From the NCBI RefSeq assembly GCF_006335015.1, contig NZ_VDGT01000001.1, positions 641,548 through 705,547 on the forward strand: a stretch of DNA of 64,000 nt, given 5' to 3'. The position numbers and the translations under genes were made by a program. The DNA comes from Streptomyces sedi. Lineage in GTDB: Bacteria; Actinomycetota; Actinomycetes; Streptomycetales; Streptomycetaceae. This document shows, one piece after another, positions 41,401 through 52,438 of this stretch; position 1 is the stretch's first letter; each line of letters starts with the position of its first letter. The notes under the pieces are model-generated. The model had not been told where the DNA came from. It saw only the letters and a list, made by a program, of their open reading frames with translations, and ran no database searches.

Positions 41401-43389
41401 GCTGTCGGCGAGCGCCTCCGGCAGCCGCAGCCCGAAGTCGTAGACCCAGGTGGGCGAGCCCTCGGTCGGCCGCAGCTGGTAGGGGCGCTCGTCGACCACC
41501 TCGACGCCCAGGTGCTGGAGCACCGGCAGCACGTCGGAGAGGGTGACCGGCTCGCCGATCCGGTAGATCTTGAAGCGCCGCTCCCCCGGGCCGGCGTTGA
41601 CCGGCTCGTAGAGGCTGAGCGCGAAGTCCGCGCCCTCCTCGGGCCGCAGCCCGATGACGTACTGGAGGTCGGCGACGGCGGCGCGCGGCGGGAAGTCCGC
41701 CTTGTACCCCTCGGGGAACGCGTGCGCGTAGCGGCGGCCCAGGTCGGCGGCCTGCTCCTCGCCGCACTCGGCGAGCAGCGCGTCGGTGAAGCCGTCCGTC
41801 CAGGAGCGGGACGCCTCGGCCAGCCGGGCCTCGATCCGGTCCAGGTCGGCCTCGGTCAGCTCGGGCAGCTCGGTGCCGGGCGCGACCCTGATGACGAAGT
41901 GCAGCCTGGAAAGGACGGACTCCGTGTTCCACGCGGTGAAGTCGACACTCTGGCCGTCCAGTTCCTCCAGGAGGATCTGCCGCAGCCGCAGCCGCACCGA
42001 GGTGGTGAACCGGTCCCTCGGCAGGTAGACCAGCGCCGAGTAGTAGCGGCCGTAGTCCTCCTGCCGCAGGAAGAGCCGCAGCCGGCGACGCTCCTGGAGC
42101 CGGAGCACGGCGGTGGTGATGCTGCGCAGCGTCTCCACCGGGGTCTGGAACAGCTCGTCGCGCGGGTAGGTCTCCAGGATCTGGAGCAGGTCGCGACCGC
42201 TGTGGCTCTGCACGGTGAAGCCGGCGGCCTGGAGCACCTCGGCGACCTTCCGCCGGATCACCGGCACCCGGCGCACCGACTCGGTGTAGGCGGCGGCCGA
42301 GAACAGCCCGAGGAAGCGGCGCTCGCCGACGACCCGGCCCTGCTCGTCGAAGGTCTTGACGCCCAGGTAGTCCAGGTAGGAACGGCGGTGGACGGTGGCC
42401 CGGCTGTTGGCCTTCGTCAGGACCAGCAGCCTCGGGTCCCTGGCCCTGGCCCTGGCCGTCGGGGAGAGCCGGTTGAACGCGGCGGAGGAGGCGGGATGGT
42501 CCTCGCCCGGCGCCGGGTAGGGCGGGTCGGAGCGGAGGATGCCCAGCCCCGTGCCGGGCACGGGGAGCAGCTCGTCGGAGCCGCCGCCGTCGTCCTCCCT
42601 GGCCAGCTCGTACTCGCGGTACCCCAGGAAGGTGAAGTGGTCGGCCGCCAGCCAGCTCAGCAGCTCGGACGCCTCGTCGACGTCCTGCCGGCCCAGCTCC
42701 TCGGGCAGCGTCTCCTCGGAGAGCCCCTCGGCGATCCGCAACGCGGTGGCGCGCATCTTCTGGTAGTCCTCGACGGCCTCGCGCACGTCGCCCAGGACCC
42801 GCCGCAGGTCGGCCTCGACCTGCTGGGCCTGGTCCCGGTCGGTCTCCCGGTCGATCTCCACGTGGATCCACGACTCGACCACGGCGTCCGGCGGCAGCTG
42901 CTCCGGGTCGACCGCGCCCTCGCGGTCGCGCCCGGTGTCCAGCACCTCCAGCATCCGGCCGGTGACGTCGCGGCGGACCACGACCTGCGGGTGGACCACC
43001 AGATGGATGCCGCGCTCCTGACGGGACAGCTCGTTGGTGACGGAGTCCACCAGGAACGGCATGTCGTCGGTGACCACCTCGACCACCGTGTGGGTGCACG
43101 TCCAGCCGATCTCGTCGACGGAGGGCGTGTAGACCCGGACGTTGGCCGTGCCCTGCGGGCGCTCGGCGGCGAGCCGGTGGTGGGCGAGGGCAGCGCCGTA
43201 GAGGTCGACCGGGTCGCGCTCGGTCATGTCCTCGGGAGCGATGAAGAGGTAGTAGCGCCGCAGGTAAGCGCGCAGCGCGTCCGGGTCCATCCCGTGCGCC
43301 GGCGGCTGCCCCTGGTTGGGGCCGTGGTCGGCCACCTGGGCCGCCTGCGCCAGCAGTTCGTCCTTGGCTTCGTCCAGCTTGCTGTGCAT
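38431..43389 (-). CDS. gdhB: NAD-specific glutamate dehydrogenase, large 180-kDa type
   Basis: 1652 residues, the very large bacterial NAD-GDH class first described from S. clavuligerus. It oxidatively deaminates glutamate to 2-oxoglutarate, feeding carbon to the TCA cycle. The N-terminal third holds ACT-like regulatory segments. The catalytic centre has [20 protein letters not shown] and [15 protein letters not shown] (the catalytic lysine region, near residue 880). The NAD domain includes [18 protein letters not shown], and the helical C-terminus resembles relatives. The ATG at 43389 has GACAGGAG upstream. It is monocistronic, and a 7-bp hairpin (43543-43561) lies in the 255-bp upstream gap, which otherwise shows no gene. 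The symbol follows S. coelicolor usage as I recall it. Confidence 0.95.
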   Translation of the reverse strand: [1652 protein letters not shown]

Positions 43390-43644
43390 GTCCTGCTCCT
43401 GTCGCGCACCGTCGCGTGACGTCGAGTAACGGTCACCGGACAGCGCTCGCTCGGATGGCTGGGATGCTTCCGGTGGTACCGAGGGGGAAGTCAGTCGACA
43501 GGCCGGCCGCCGAGCTGGCGGAGACGCCGAGAGAGGCCACGTTGCCTCCCGTGCGGAGGCAGGCGGCTATCGCACTGAACACGCTCCCAGGCTATCGCCC
43601 CGTCTCGCGACGCGAACGGGCGCCGGTCGCCATGCGCCGGCGCG

Positions 43645-44343
43645 TCAGCCGCGGCGCACCACCTCCTGCGCGACGGACACCGCCTCCGCGAGGGTGTCGA
43701 CCACCGGCACGCCGGCGCCGGACAGACTCCGCCGGCTGTGCGAACCACCCGTGTACAGCACGGCCTTGGCGCCCGCGTGGGCCGCCGCCCGCGCGTCGTC
43801 CGCGGCGTCGCCGATGACCACCACCCGCGCCGGGTCGACCCCCGTCAGGGCCGCCAGATGCCGGGCCATCTGGGCGGCCTTGCCGACCGAGGGGCCCGCG
43901 TCCCTGCTGCCGTCGACGCGCACGAAGTGCTCGGCGATGCCCAGCCGGGTCAGCCAGGGACCCAGCCGGTCGTGCTCCGCCAGCGAGCACACGGACTGCG
44001 TCCGCCCGGCGCGCGTCCAGCCGGTGACCAGGTCGGCGGCGCCGTCGGCGAGGGCGGCCGTGTCGGAGTGGGCGAAGTAGTGCCGGTGGAACGCCTCGTC
44101 CAGCGCCCGCCCCTCCTCGGCGGTGACCGCCCGCCCCAGGGCCCGGCGCTGGAACTCGCTGATCGGGACGCAGTACAGGTCGCGGTACCGCTCCAGGGTC
44201 AGGCCGGCTATCCCGACCTCGGCGAAGGCCGCGTTGGTCGCCGCGAGGACGATCTCGATGTCGTGCAGCAGCGTGCCGTTCCAGTCCCAGACGAGGTGGG
44301 GCACCGTGTCGGGTCGCGGGGTCGGGTCCTGCGAAGAAGCCAT
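43645..44343 (-). CDS. HAD-superfamily hydrolase (phosphoglycolate phosphatase-like)
   Basis: 232 residues, haloacid-dehalogenase fold with a small helical cap inserted after motif I. Motif I is VWDWNGTLLHD: the nucleophile Asp is present, but the second position of the usual DxD is Asn. That change is common in this subgroup. Motif II is SLAEHD, motif III is around GKAAQMARHL, and motif IV is VVVIGDAADDARAA. The substrate is unknown. TAGTGT six bases before the ATG, without a ribosome site, predicts a leaderless transcript. The 46-bp gap to the upstream small gene allows either a separate or shared promoter. Confidence 0.88.
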   Translation of the reverse strand: MASSQDPTPRPDTVPHLVWDWNGTLLHDIEIVLAATNAAFAEVGIAGLTLERYRDLYCVPISEFQRRALGRAVTAEEGRALDEAFHRHYFAHSDTAALADGAADLVTGWTRAGRTQSVCSLAEHDRLGPWLTRLGIAEHFVRVDGSRDAGPSVGKAAQMARHLAALTGVDPARVVVIGDAADDARAAAHAGAKAVLYTGGSHSRRSLSGAGVPVVDTLAEAVSVAQEVVRRG

Positions 44344-44349
44344 GCCCGC

Positions 44350-44355
44350 ACACTA
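44350..44355 (-). promoter_or_regulatory. Candidate -10 element of the HAD hydrolase gene (leaderless)
   Basis: TAGTGT on the minus strand, six bases before the ATG. Confidence 0.45.
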
Positions 44356-44389
44356 CGACGGGGCACTGACAACGCGGCAGGGCCCGGCG

Positions 44390-44893
44390 TCAGAGCAGCT
44401 GGTCCAGCTCCTGAACGCCGTACCAGAGCAGTTCGTGGTCGGCGGCGCCGTCCACCACGAAGCTGGCGTCGTCGTCGCCCTGGTCGGCGGCGCCCACCGC
44501 GCCGGCCGCCGCGGCGACGGCCTCGGCGGCGTCCTCGGCGTCCACGTGCAGCGCGGCCAGCCAGGCCAGCGGGACCGCCTCGGTGAGCCGGACCTCGCCC
44601 AACGCCTCGCCGGTCAGCGCCACGTCGGGGTCGGCGAACGCCACCCCGTCCGGCACCTCGGCGGCCACCACGACGCGCCTCCTGGCCACCCCCAGCTCGG
44701 TGGCGACCAGCCGCAACGAGGCCACGGCCGCCCTGCTCAGCGCCGCGTACTCCAACTCCTCCTCGTTGCCCGAGAGATACCACTCGCGCAGCGCGGGCGT
44801 GACGGCGTAGGCGGTGAGGGGGGCCGGGGCGATCTCCCTGGCGTTGTGGAGCCGAGCGAGCCCGGAGAGCGTGAGGGGAATGTAGACGCGCAC
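44390..44893 (-). CDS. Conserved actinobacterial protein (DUF6912-like)
   Basis: 167 residues, beginning MRVYIPLTLSGLARLHN, a start I recall for a conserved Streptomyces family now called DUF6912; the name is from memory. Also visible are YAVTPALREWYLSGNEEELEYAALSRAA, then an Ala/Glu/Asp-rich middle and a C-terminal ELLWYGVQELDQLL. It has no signal, membrane helix or known catalytic motif. The GTG at 44893 has GGAAGGAAG upstream. It runs toward the HAD gene on the same strand. Confidence 0.8.
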   Translation of the reverse strand: MRVYIPLTLSGLARLHNAREIAPAPLTAYAVTPALREWYLSGNEEELEYAALSRAAVASLRLVATELGVARRRVVVAAEVPDGVAFADPDVALTGEALGEVRLTEAVPLAWLAALHVDAEDAAEAVAAAAGAVGAADQGDDDASFVVDGAADHELLWYGVQELDQLL

Positions 44894-45098
44894 TGAACCG
44901 ACGCTTCCTTCCTGGGCCTGAAGGCCGCCTCACCCTACCAGGGGGCGCGCGAGCCCCCCTCGCGCCCCGCCGTCCCCCTCCGCGCGCTCCGGTCAACTCT
45001 TGCCCGACAGTGGGGACTTGATTACACTCCGCATTCGTTACTTGTCAGTAGAACTCATCGGTAGCATCACGCGGCGCGGGGGAAAGGTACGAGCTGCC

Positions 45099-45530
45099 AT
45101 GGCCAGTCATCGGGGCCCAGGGGCCCATCGCGGCCCCCGGCCGACCGGGCCCGGAGGTCGACGCACCGACCCGAGGAGGCCGGAGCCGCGGCGGGGCGGG
45201 CGCTCGCCGGCGCGCCCACAGGAGTGGTTCGCCCGCCAGCTGCTGCTGGTCCTCAGCGGCCAACGGCCGGTCACCGCGCTGCTCGGCCATGTGCGGGACC
45301 CGGCCTACGAGCGGCTGGTCCGGCTGGCGCCGCTCGCCCCGCTCCGCCCCACCGAGGGCGAGCCGACCCCGGCGCTGCGCGTGGTGCGCGGCTCCCGCCC
45401 CAGCAGCGCCGCGATCGAGGCGTGCGCGGTGTTCAGCGTCGGGGACCGCACCAGGGCCCTGGCGTTCCGGCTCGAACAGCGCCCGGGCGGCTGGCGCTGC
45501 GTCGCCGTCGAGCTGGACACGGTCCCGTGA
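45099..45530 (+). CDS. Rv3235-family small protein
   Basis: 143 residues. The first 40 are Arg/Pro/Gly-rich and likely disordered. The core resembles the conserved Rv3235 family: WFARQLLLVLSGQRPVTALLGHV, YERLVRLAPL, and RALAFRLEQRPGGWRCVAVELDT near the end. In actinobacteria this gene is regularly found beside secA, as here. The function is unknown. The ATG at 45099 has GGGGGAAAGG upstream. The 205-bp upstream gap includes an A/T-rich stretch TTGATTACACTCC (45017-45029) that probably contains the promoter. Confidence 0.85.
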   Translation: MASHRGPGAHRGPRPTGPGGRRTDPRRPEPRRGGRSPARPQEWFARQLLLVLSGQRPVTALLGHVRDPAYERLVRLAPLAPLRPTEGEPTPALRVVRGSRPSSAAIEACAVFSVGDRTRALAFRLEQRPGGWRCVAVELDTVP

Positions 45531-45562
45531 CCTCCCGCCGTCGGCCGGGAGCGCGCACGACG

Positions 45563-45594
45563 AGGGGGCGCGCCCCGTGTGGGACACGCCCCCT
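45563..45594. terminator. Terminator between the Rv3235-like gene and secA
   Basis: AGGGGGCG and CGCCCCCT arms (45563-45570 and 45587-45594) with further pairing inside the loop, between the convergent genes. A second G/C-rich palindrome follows at about 45608-45650. Confidence 0.6.
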
Positions 45595-45655
45595 TCCGCG
45601 CCTTCGGCGGTCGGGCCGGAGGGCGCCGGCCTCGCCGGCCGGCTCCCTCCCGGCG

Positions 45656-48481
<2,826 letters not shown>

Positions 48482-48600
48482 GAGGGCTGGTCTCCTTGCC
48501 GGTCGGGCCTGGCGCGACATGGGATCGCGGGCACAGCGGAATGGCCCCGCCGCACCGGCCATGGTAAGCGAGCGCCCACACGGGTGTCAGTGGTCGGCCC

Positions 48601-48606
48601 TACGAT
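48601..48606 (+). promoter_or_regulatory. Candidate -10 element of the AlkX/YcaQ gene (leaderless)
   Basis: TACGAT is followed by six bases (CCCCCC) and the ATG. No ribosome site exists, so the message should start at the AUG. Confidence 0.5.
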
Positions 48607-48612
48607 CCCCCC

Positions 48613-49806
48613 ATGACTGCCGCTGTTTTGTCGCTCTCCGCCGACGAGGCCCGCCGTATCGCCCTGCGCGCCCAGGGCCTGCTGGGCTCCCCCGACCGCC
48701 GGGCCGGGGTGCGCGGGGTGCTGCGCGGCCTCGGCGCCGTGCAGCTGGACACGATCTCCGTGCTGGCCCGCTCCCACGAGCTGCTGCCCTACGCCCGGCT
48801 GGGCGCGGTCGGCCGACCCGCCGTCGAGGAGGCGTACTGGTCGGGGCGGACCGCCTTCGAGTACTGGTCGCACGCGGCGTGCGTGCTGCCCGTCGAGGAG
48901 TGGCCGCTCTTCGCCTTCCGCCGCCGCGCCTACCGCGCCCGCACCAACTGGTCGCACGACGTGCCGGAGGCCGCCTACCGGCAGGTGCTCGACCAGCTGC
49001 GCGCCGAGGGCCCGTTGACGGCGACCGAGCTGGGCGGCGCGAAGAACGGCGGGCTGTGGTGGGACTGGAGTGAGAGCAAGGTCGCCGTGGAGCGGGCGCT
49101 GGCGCTGGGCGACGTGGTGGTCACGCGGCGAAGCGGCTGGAAGCGCGTCTACGACCTTCCCGAACGCGCCCTGCCCGAGCCGCTTTACCACGATCGGTTG
49201 AACGACGAGGAGTGCCTGCGACAGCTGGTCACCCAGGCGGGTGCCGCGATGGGGGTGGCCACCCAGGCGGATCTCGCCGACTACCACCGGCTGAAGGGCG
49301 CCGAGGTGGAGGCGGTGATCGAGTCCACGGGCCTGGTGCCGGTGACGGTCGCCGGCTGGCCGGAGCCGGAGTCGCAGGGCCGGCGGCACCGCGCCTGGGC
49401 CGATCCGGCGGCGCTGGCGGCCCCACCGCGCGGGCGCCACCGCACGACGCTGCTGTCGCCGTTCGACTCGCTGGTGTGGGACCGGCCGCGCACGGAGCGG
49501 ATCTTCGGCTTCTACCACCGGCTGGAGGCGTATGTCCCCCGGCCCAAGCGGATATACGGGTACTTCGCGATGCCGCTGCTGGCCGGGGGCCGGCTGCTGG
49601 GCCGGGTCGACCCGGCGCGCGAGGGCCGCACGCTGGTCGCCAGGCACGCGGCGTTCGAGGGGCAGACGCACCAGGCGCGGAAGGCGGTGCCGGCGATGGC
49701 GCGGGCGCTGGTCGAGGCGGCCGGATGGGTCGGCTGCGACCAGGTGCGGGTGGAGCGCTGCACCCCGGCGGAGCTGGCCGCCCCGCTGACCGCGGCCCTG
49801 CCCTAG
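48613..49806 (+). CDS. AlkX/YcaQ-family (HTH_42) DNA glycosylase
   Basis: 397 residues of the AlkZ/YcaQ superfamily, built of tandem winged helices that unhook bulky alkyl lesions and interstrand crosslinks. The catalytic QxD/QxQ motif near residue 40 reads GAVQLDTISVLARSHELL, that is Gln-Leu-Asp, the AlkX/YcaQ type rather than the Gln-x-Gln of self-resistance AlkZ enzymes. TLLSPFDSLVWDRPRTERIFGFYHR-type sequence and YVPRPKRIYGYFAMPLL are the C-terminal hallmarks. Its role is probably general crosslink repair, since no antibiotic genes are adjacent. It has no ribosome site (see the -10 at 48601). Convergent with the response regulator gene, only three bases apart. Confidence 0.9.
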   Translation: MTAAVLSLSADEARRIALRAQGLLGSPDRRAGVRGVLRGLGAVQLDTISVLARSHELLPYARLGAVGRPAVEEAYWSGRTAFEYWSHAACVLPVEEWPLFAFRRRAYRARTNWSHDVPEAAYRQVLDQLRAEGPLTATELGGAKNGGLWWDWSESKVAVERALALGDVVVTRRSGWKRVYDLPERALPEPLYHDRLNDEECLRQLVTQAGAAMGVATQADLADYHRLKGAEVEAVIESTGLVPVTVAGWPEPESQGRRHRAWADPAALAAPPRGRHRTTLLSPFDSLVWDRPRTERIFGFYHRLEAYVPRPKRIYGYFAMPLLAGGRLLGRVDPAREGRTLVARHAAFEGQTHQARKAVPAMARALVEAAGWVGCDQVRVERCTPAELAAPLTAALP

Positions 49807-49809
49807 GAC

Positions 49810-50616
49810 TCAGGAAGGCGTCCGGCGGGGCGACGTCCGGCGGGTCGGCGTCCGGCCCTCCCCGCCGGAGGTCCCGCCCGTCTCCAGGTCCAGGATCTTC
49901 TCGCGCATCGCGTAGACGACGGCCTCCATGCGGGAGTGGAGCTGGAGCTTCTCCAGGATGTTCCGCACATGGTTCTTGACCGTGTTCTCGCTGATGAACA
50001 GCTCCTTGGCGATGTCCCGGTTGTTCTTCCCCGTGGCCACCAGCTTCAGGACCTCCAGCTCCCGGTCGGTCAGCCGTGGCGCGGGGACCAGGGGCCGCTC
50101 GTCGGTGCGTTGGATCATCGACTTGAACTCGGTGAGCAGCTTCGCCGCCATCGAGGGGCTGATCTGCGACTGGCCGTCGGCCACGGCGCGGATCGCGGCG
50201 GTCACCTCGTCGGTGGAGATCTCCTTCAGGAGATAGCCGGTCGCCCCCGCCTTGATCGCGTCGTAGAGGTCGGCCTCCTCGTCGCTGATGGTCAGCATGA
50301 TGATCCGCGCGCTGGGGGCGACCTCCTTGATCGAGGTGCACGCCTCGATGCCGCCGCGCCTGGGCATCCGCACGTCCATCAACACGATGTCGGGCAGCAG
50401 GTCCGCCGCCTTCTCCACCGCCTCGGCGCCGTCGCCGGCCTCCCCGACGACCTCGATGTCGGACTCCTGCGCGAGCACGATCTCCAGCCCCCGCCGGAAC
50501 AGCTCGTGGTCGTCCACCACCAGGACCCGGATCGGCTCGCGCTCGGCCTCCGGTTCCCGCTCGCCCCGGGGGGACGGCCGTCCCCTGGGCATTCTGGGTC
50601 CGAACGTCTCCACCAT
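49810..50616 (-). CDS. NarL/FixJ-family response regulator (orphan)
   Basis: 268 residues. The receiver domain (about 35-155) has VLVVDDHELFRRGL, the phospho-acceptor Asp in DIVLMDVRMPRRGG, and the switch lysine in GATGYLLKEIS. A LuxR-type helix-turn-helix lies at about 180-245 (LTDRELEVLKLVATGKNNRDIAKELFISENTVKNH). The ATG at 50616 has GGGGGAGGGA; the first 33 residues are a charged extension. No histidine kinase gene is adjacent, so the partner is unknown. A similar orphan lies beside hpf/secA in other Streptomyces. Confidence 0.92.
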   Translation of the reverse strand: MVETFGPRMPRGRPSPRGEREPEAEREPIRVLVVDDHELFRRGLEIVLAQESDIEVVGEAGDGAEAVEKAADLLPDIVLMDVRMPRRGGIEACTSIKEVAPSARIIMLTISDEEADLYDAIKAGATGYLLKEISTDEVTAAIRAVADGQSQISPSMAAKLLTEFKSMIQRTDERPLVPAPRLTDRELEVLKLVATGKNNRDIAKELFISENTVKNHVRNILEKLQLHSRMEAVVYAMREKILDLETGGTSGGEGRTPTRRTSPRRTPS

Positions 50617-50732
50617 CGAATCCCTCCCCCTGGCCGGTTCACCACACTCGGCCACCCCATGATTCCATGGCGACACCCCCCGCCGGATCCACGATCCGGC
50701 CAAGGGGTGCGCGTGTCAGGTGCGGCGCGCCC

Positions 50733-51425
50733 TCAGGCGCCCAGCGTGCCGCCCGCGCCCTCCGGCGCGACCTCGCCCAACGGGTCGGTCTCCAGCCGGA
50801 TCACGCCGTAGTCGTACGCGTGGCGCCGGTAGACCACGCTGGGCTGCTTGGTCTCGATGTCGACGAAGAGATAGAAGTCGTGCCCGACCAACTCCATCTC
50901 GTAGAGCGCCTGGTCCAGGCCCATCGGGGCGGCGGTGTGGGTCTTCTCCCTGACCACCAGCGGACCGTCGCCCTCCACCACCACCGGGCCCATCCTCCGC
51001 ACCGGCACCTCGTCCGGCTCGGGGGTCTGCGCCGGCAGCATCCCGTGGCCGTTCAGCGGCGCCGCGTCGGGCACCACGTCGGCGACCGCGCTGGCCGGGA
51101 TGCGCCCGCGTCCCCTGCGGGAGGTGCGCTTGTCGTTCTCCCTGCGCAGCCGGGACTCCAGCTTCTCCACCGCGAGGTCGAGCGCCGCGTACGGGTCGGC
51201 GGCGGACGCCTCGGCCCGCACCACGGGGCCACGGTGGCGCATCGTGATCTCGACCCGGTCGGAACGGTCCGCCTGGCGGGGGTTGGGCTCCTTGGACACC
51301 TCCACGTCGAGACGGGTCACCTTGCCGTCGATCCTCTGGATCTTGTCAAGCTTCAGCTTCTCGGCCACATGGCGACGGAAGCGCTCCGGTACCTCGGTCT
51401 TGCGGCCCTTGACGACGATGTCCAC
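50733..51425 (-). CDS. hpf: Long-form ribosome hibernation promoting factor
   Basis: 230 residues. The N-terminal HPF/YfiA domain (about 1-105, GRKTEVPERFRRHVAEKL and DRSDRVEITMRHRGP) sits in the decoding centre. The C-terminal domain (about 170-230, APMGLDQALYEMELVGHDFYLFVD and VVYRRHAYDYGVIRL) dimerises to form inactive 100S ribosomes. The start is the GTG at 51425 (VDIVVKGRKTEV), where homology begins; a GTG 14 codons upstream is too close to its AAGGAG to be used. The 5' region has strong hairpins, described separately. Confidence 0.95.
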   Translation of the reverse strand: MDIVVKGRKTEVPERFRRHVAEKLKLDKIQRIDGKVTRLDVEVSKEPNPRQADRSDRVEITMRHRGPVVRAEASAADPYAALDLAVEKLESRLRRENDKRTSRRGRGRIPASAVADVVPDAAPLNGHGMLPAQTPEPDEVPVRRMGPVVVEGDGPLVVREKTHTAAPMGLDQALYEMELVGHDFYLFVDIETKQPSVVYRRHAYDYGVIRLETDPLGEVAPEGAGGTLGA

Positions 51426-51444
51426 GTGAACTCCGTTCCCGGAC

Positions 51445-51478
51445 TGCCCCACGCTGGGGTGGGGCACCTCCTTGGTGC
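51445..51478 (-). promoter_or_regulatory. Overlapping hairpins in the hpf 5' region
   Basis: TGCCCCAC (51445-51452) pairs with GTGGGGCA (51459-51466), while GCACC (51464-51468) can instead pair with GGTGC (51474-51478). The two stems are mutually exclusive and the second would bury an AAGGAGG. They lie 20-53 bp upstream of the hpf start within a gap of about 300 bp that is less G/C-rich than its surroundings. A 62-codon open frame (51709-51521) with about 70% third-position G+C is also present but was not accepted as a gene. Confidence 0.4.
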
Positions 51479-51724
51479 ACTTTCGCCGGGCGGGCCGGTG
51501 TCCACGGCCCCTGCCCGACGTTACGACGGGGTTACGACTTTCACCTCCTCTTCCCCGGGGAGGAAGATCGACACCCCCTCCAGCAACGGGGTGATGGTCG
51601 GAAGTCGATCCTTCGCGAACATATGGGCATCTGTAGTTGTGGCGGGCTGATCATCCGCTCCGAAGCGGAATGCGCATATCCGCTCTTCTTCGAACGTACC
51701 GCTGACCACCCCGGTCCGGCACCC

Positions 51725-52438
51725 CTACCCACGCGTACGCCCGACCCATGCCGAGAGCGGCCCGGCGACCACCGCCGCCGCGACCGGCAGCGCCCCGTGG
51801 GCGCGCACCGCGCGGGCGGCCTCGGCGAGGGAGGCGCCGCTCGTCACCACGTCGTCGACCAGCACCACCCGCTCCCCGGCGGCCAGCGCGCCGGGCCGCA
51901 CGGCGAGCGCCCCCGCGAGATTCTCCGCGCGGGCCCTGCCCGGCAGCCCCGCCTGGTCGACCACGGGCCGCACCAGCCGCAACGCCGGCACCACCCGTGC
52001 GCGCACCCCGCCCGCCCGCAGCGCGCCCGCCGCGCGCGACGCGATCCGGCGCGTCGGGTCGTGCCCGCGCCGGACCACCGCGCTCCGCGACGACGGAACC
52101 GGAACGAGCGCCCACCCCGCGTCCCCGCCCGGCCGCACCGCGCCCGAGGCCAGCACCGCGCGCTCCAGCGCCGCCCCCAACGGGCGGGCCAGCGGCAGCA
52201 CTCCGCGTTCCTTGTGGGCCAGCAGCATCCCGCGCACCGCGTCCGCGTACGGCGCCGCCGCCCACACAGGCGGCAGCCCCGCCGGTGTCGGCACCGGGAA
52301 CACCCGCCGCGCCCGACCGGCGCGCAACTCCGTGACACAGCCCTCGCACACGCCCTCGCGCCCCCGGCCGCAGCCGGCGCACTCCGTGGGCAGCACCAGG
52401 GCCGCGATCTCCCGCCACCATCCGCGCATGGGCACCAC
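51725..52438 (-). CDS. ComF family phosphoribosyltransferase-like protein
   Basis: 237 residues. The N-terminal zinc ribbon (ECAGCG and VCEGCV) is followed by a phosphoribosyltransferase fold whose PRPP-loop reads RVVLVDDVVTSGASLAEAA. GHDPTRRIA and DQAGLPGRARAENL are further ComF motifs. ComF proteins support DNA uptake in competent bacteria; their role in Streptomyces is unknown. ATG 52438 (MVPMRG) or 52429 could be the start. It lies upstream of hpf on the same strand. Confidence 0.9.
   Translation of the reverse strand: MVPMRGWWREIAALVLPTECAGCGRGREGVCEGCVTELRAGRARRVFPVPTPAGLPPVWAAAPYADAVRGMLLAHKERGVLPLARPLGAALERAVLASGAVRPGGDAGWALVPVPSSRSAVVRRGHDPTRRIASRAAGALRAGGVRARVVPALRLVRPVVDQAGLPGRARAENLAGALAVRPGALAAGERVVLVDDVVTSGASLAEAARAVRAHGALPVAAAVVAGPLSAWVGRTRG

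Noticed and set aside
38518..43419. 1633-codon open frame opposite the glutamate dehydrogenase gene
   Set aside because: It is the mirror of a long, strongly biased coding region: low-complexity, rich in Gly/Arg/His/Val, with no homology. The glutamate dehydrogenase frame is certain.
51521..51709. 62-codon open frame on the minus strand upstream of hpf
   Set aside because: Third-position G+C is about 70%, well below real genes here, the GTG start has no ribosome site and no motif is seen. It could be a leader peptide but is not supported enough to annotate.
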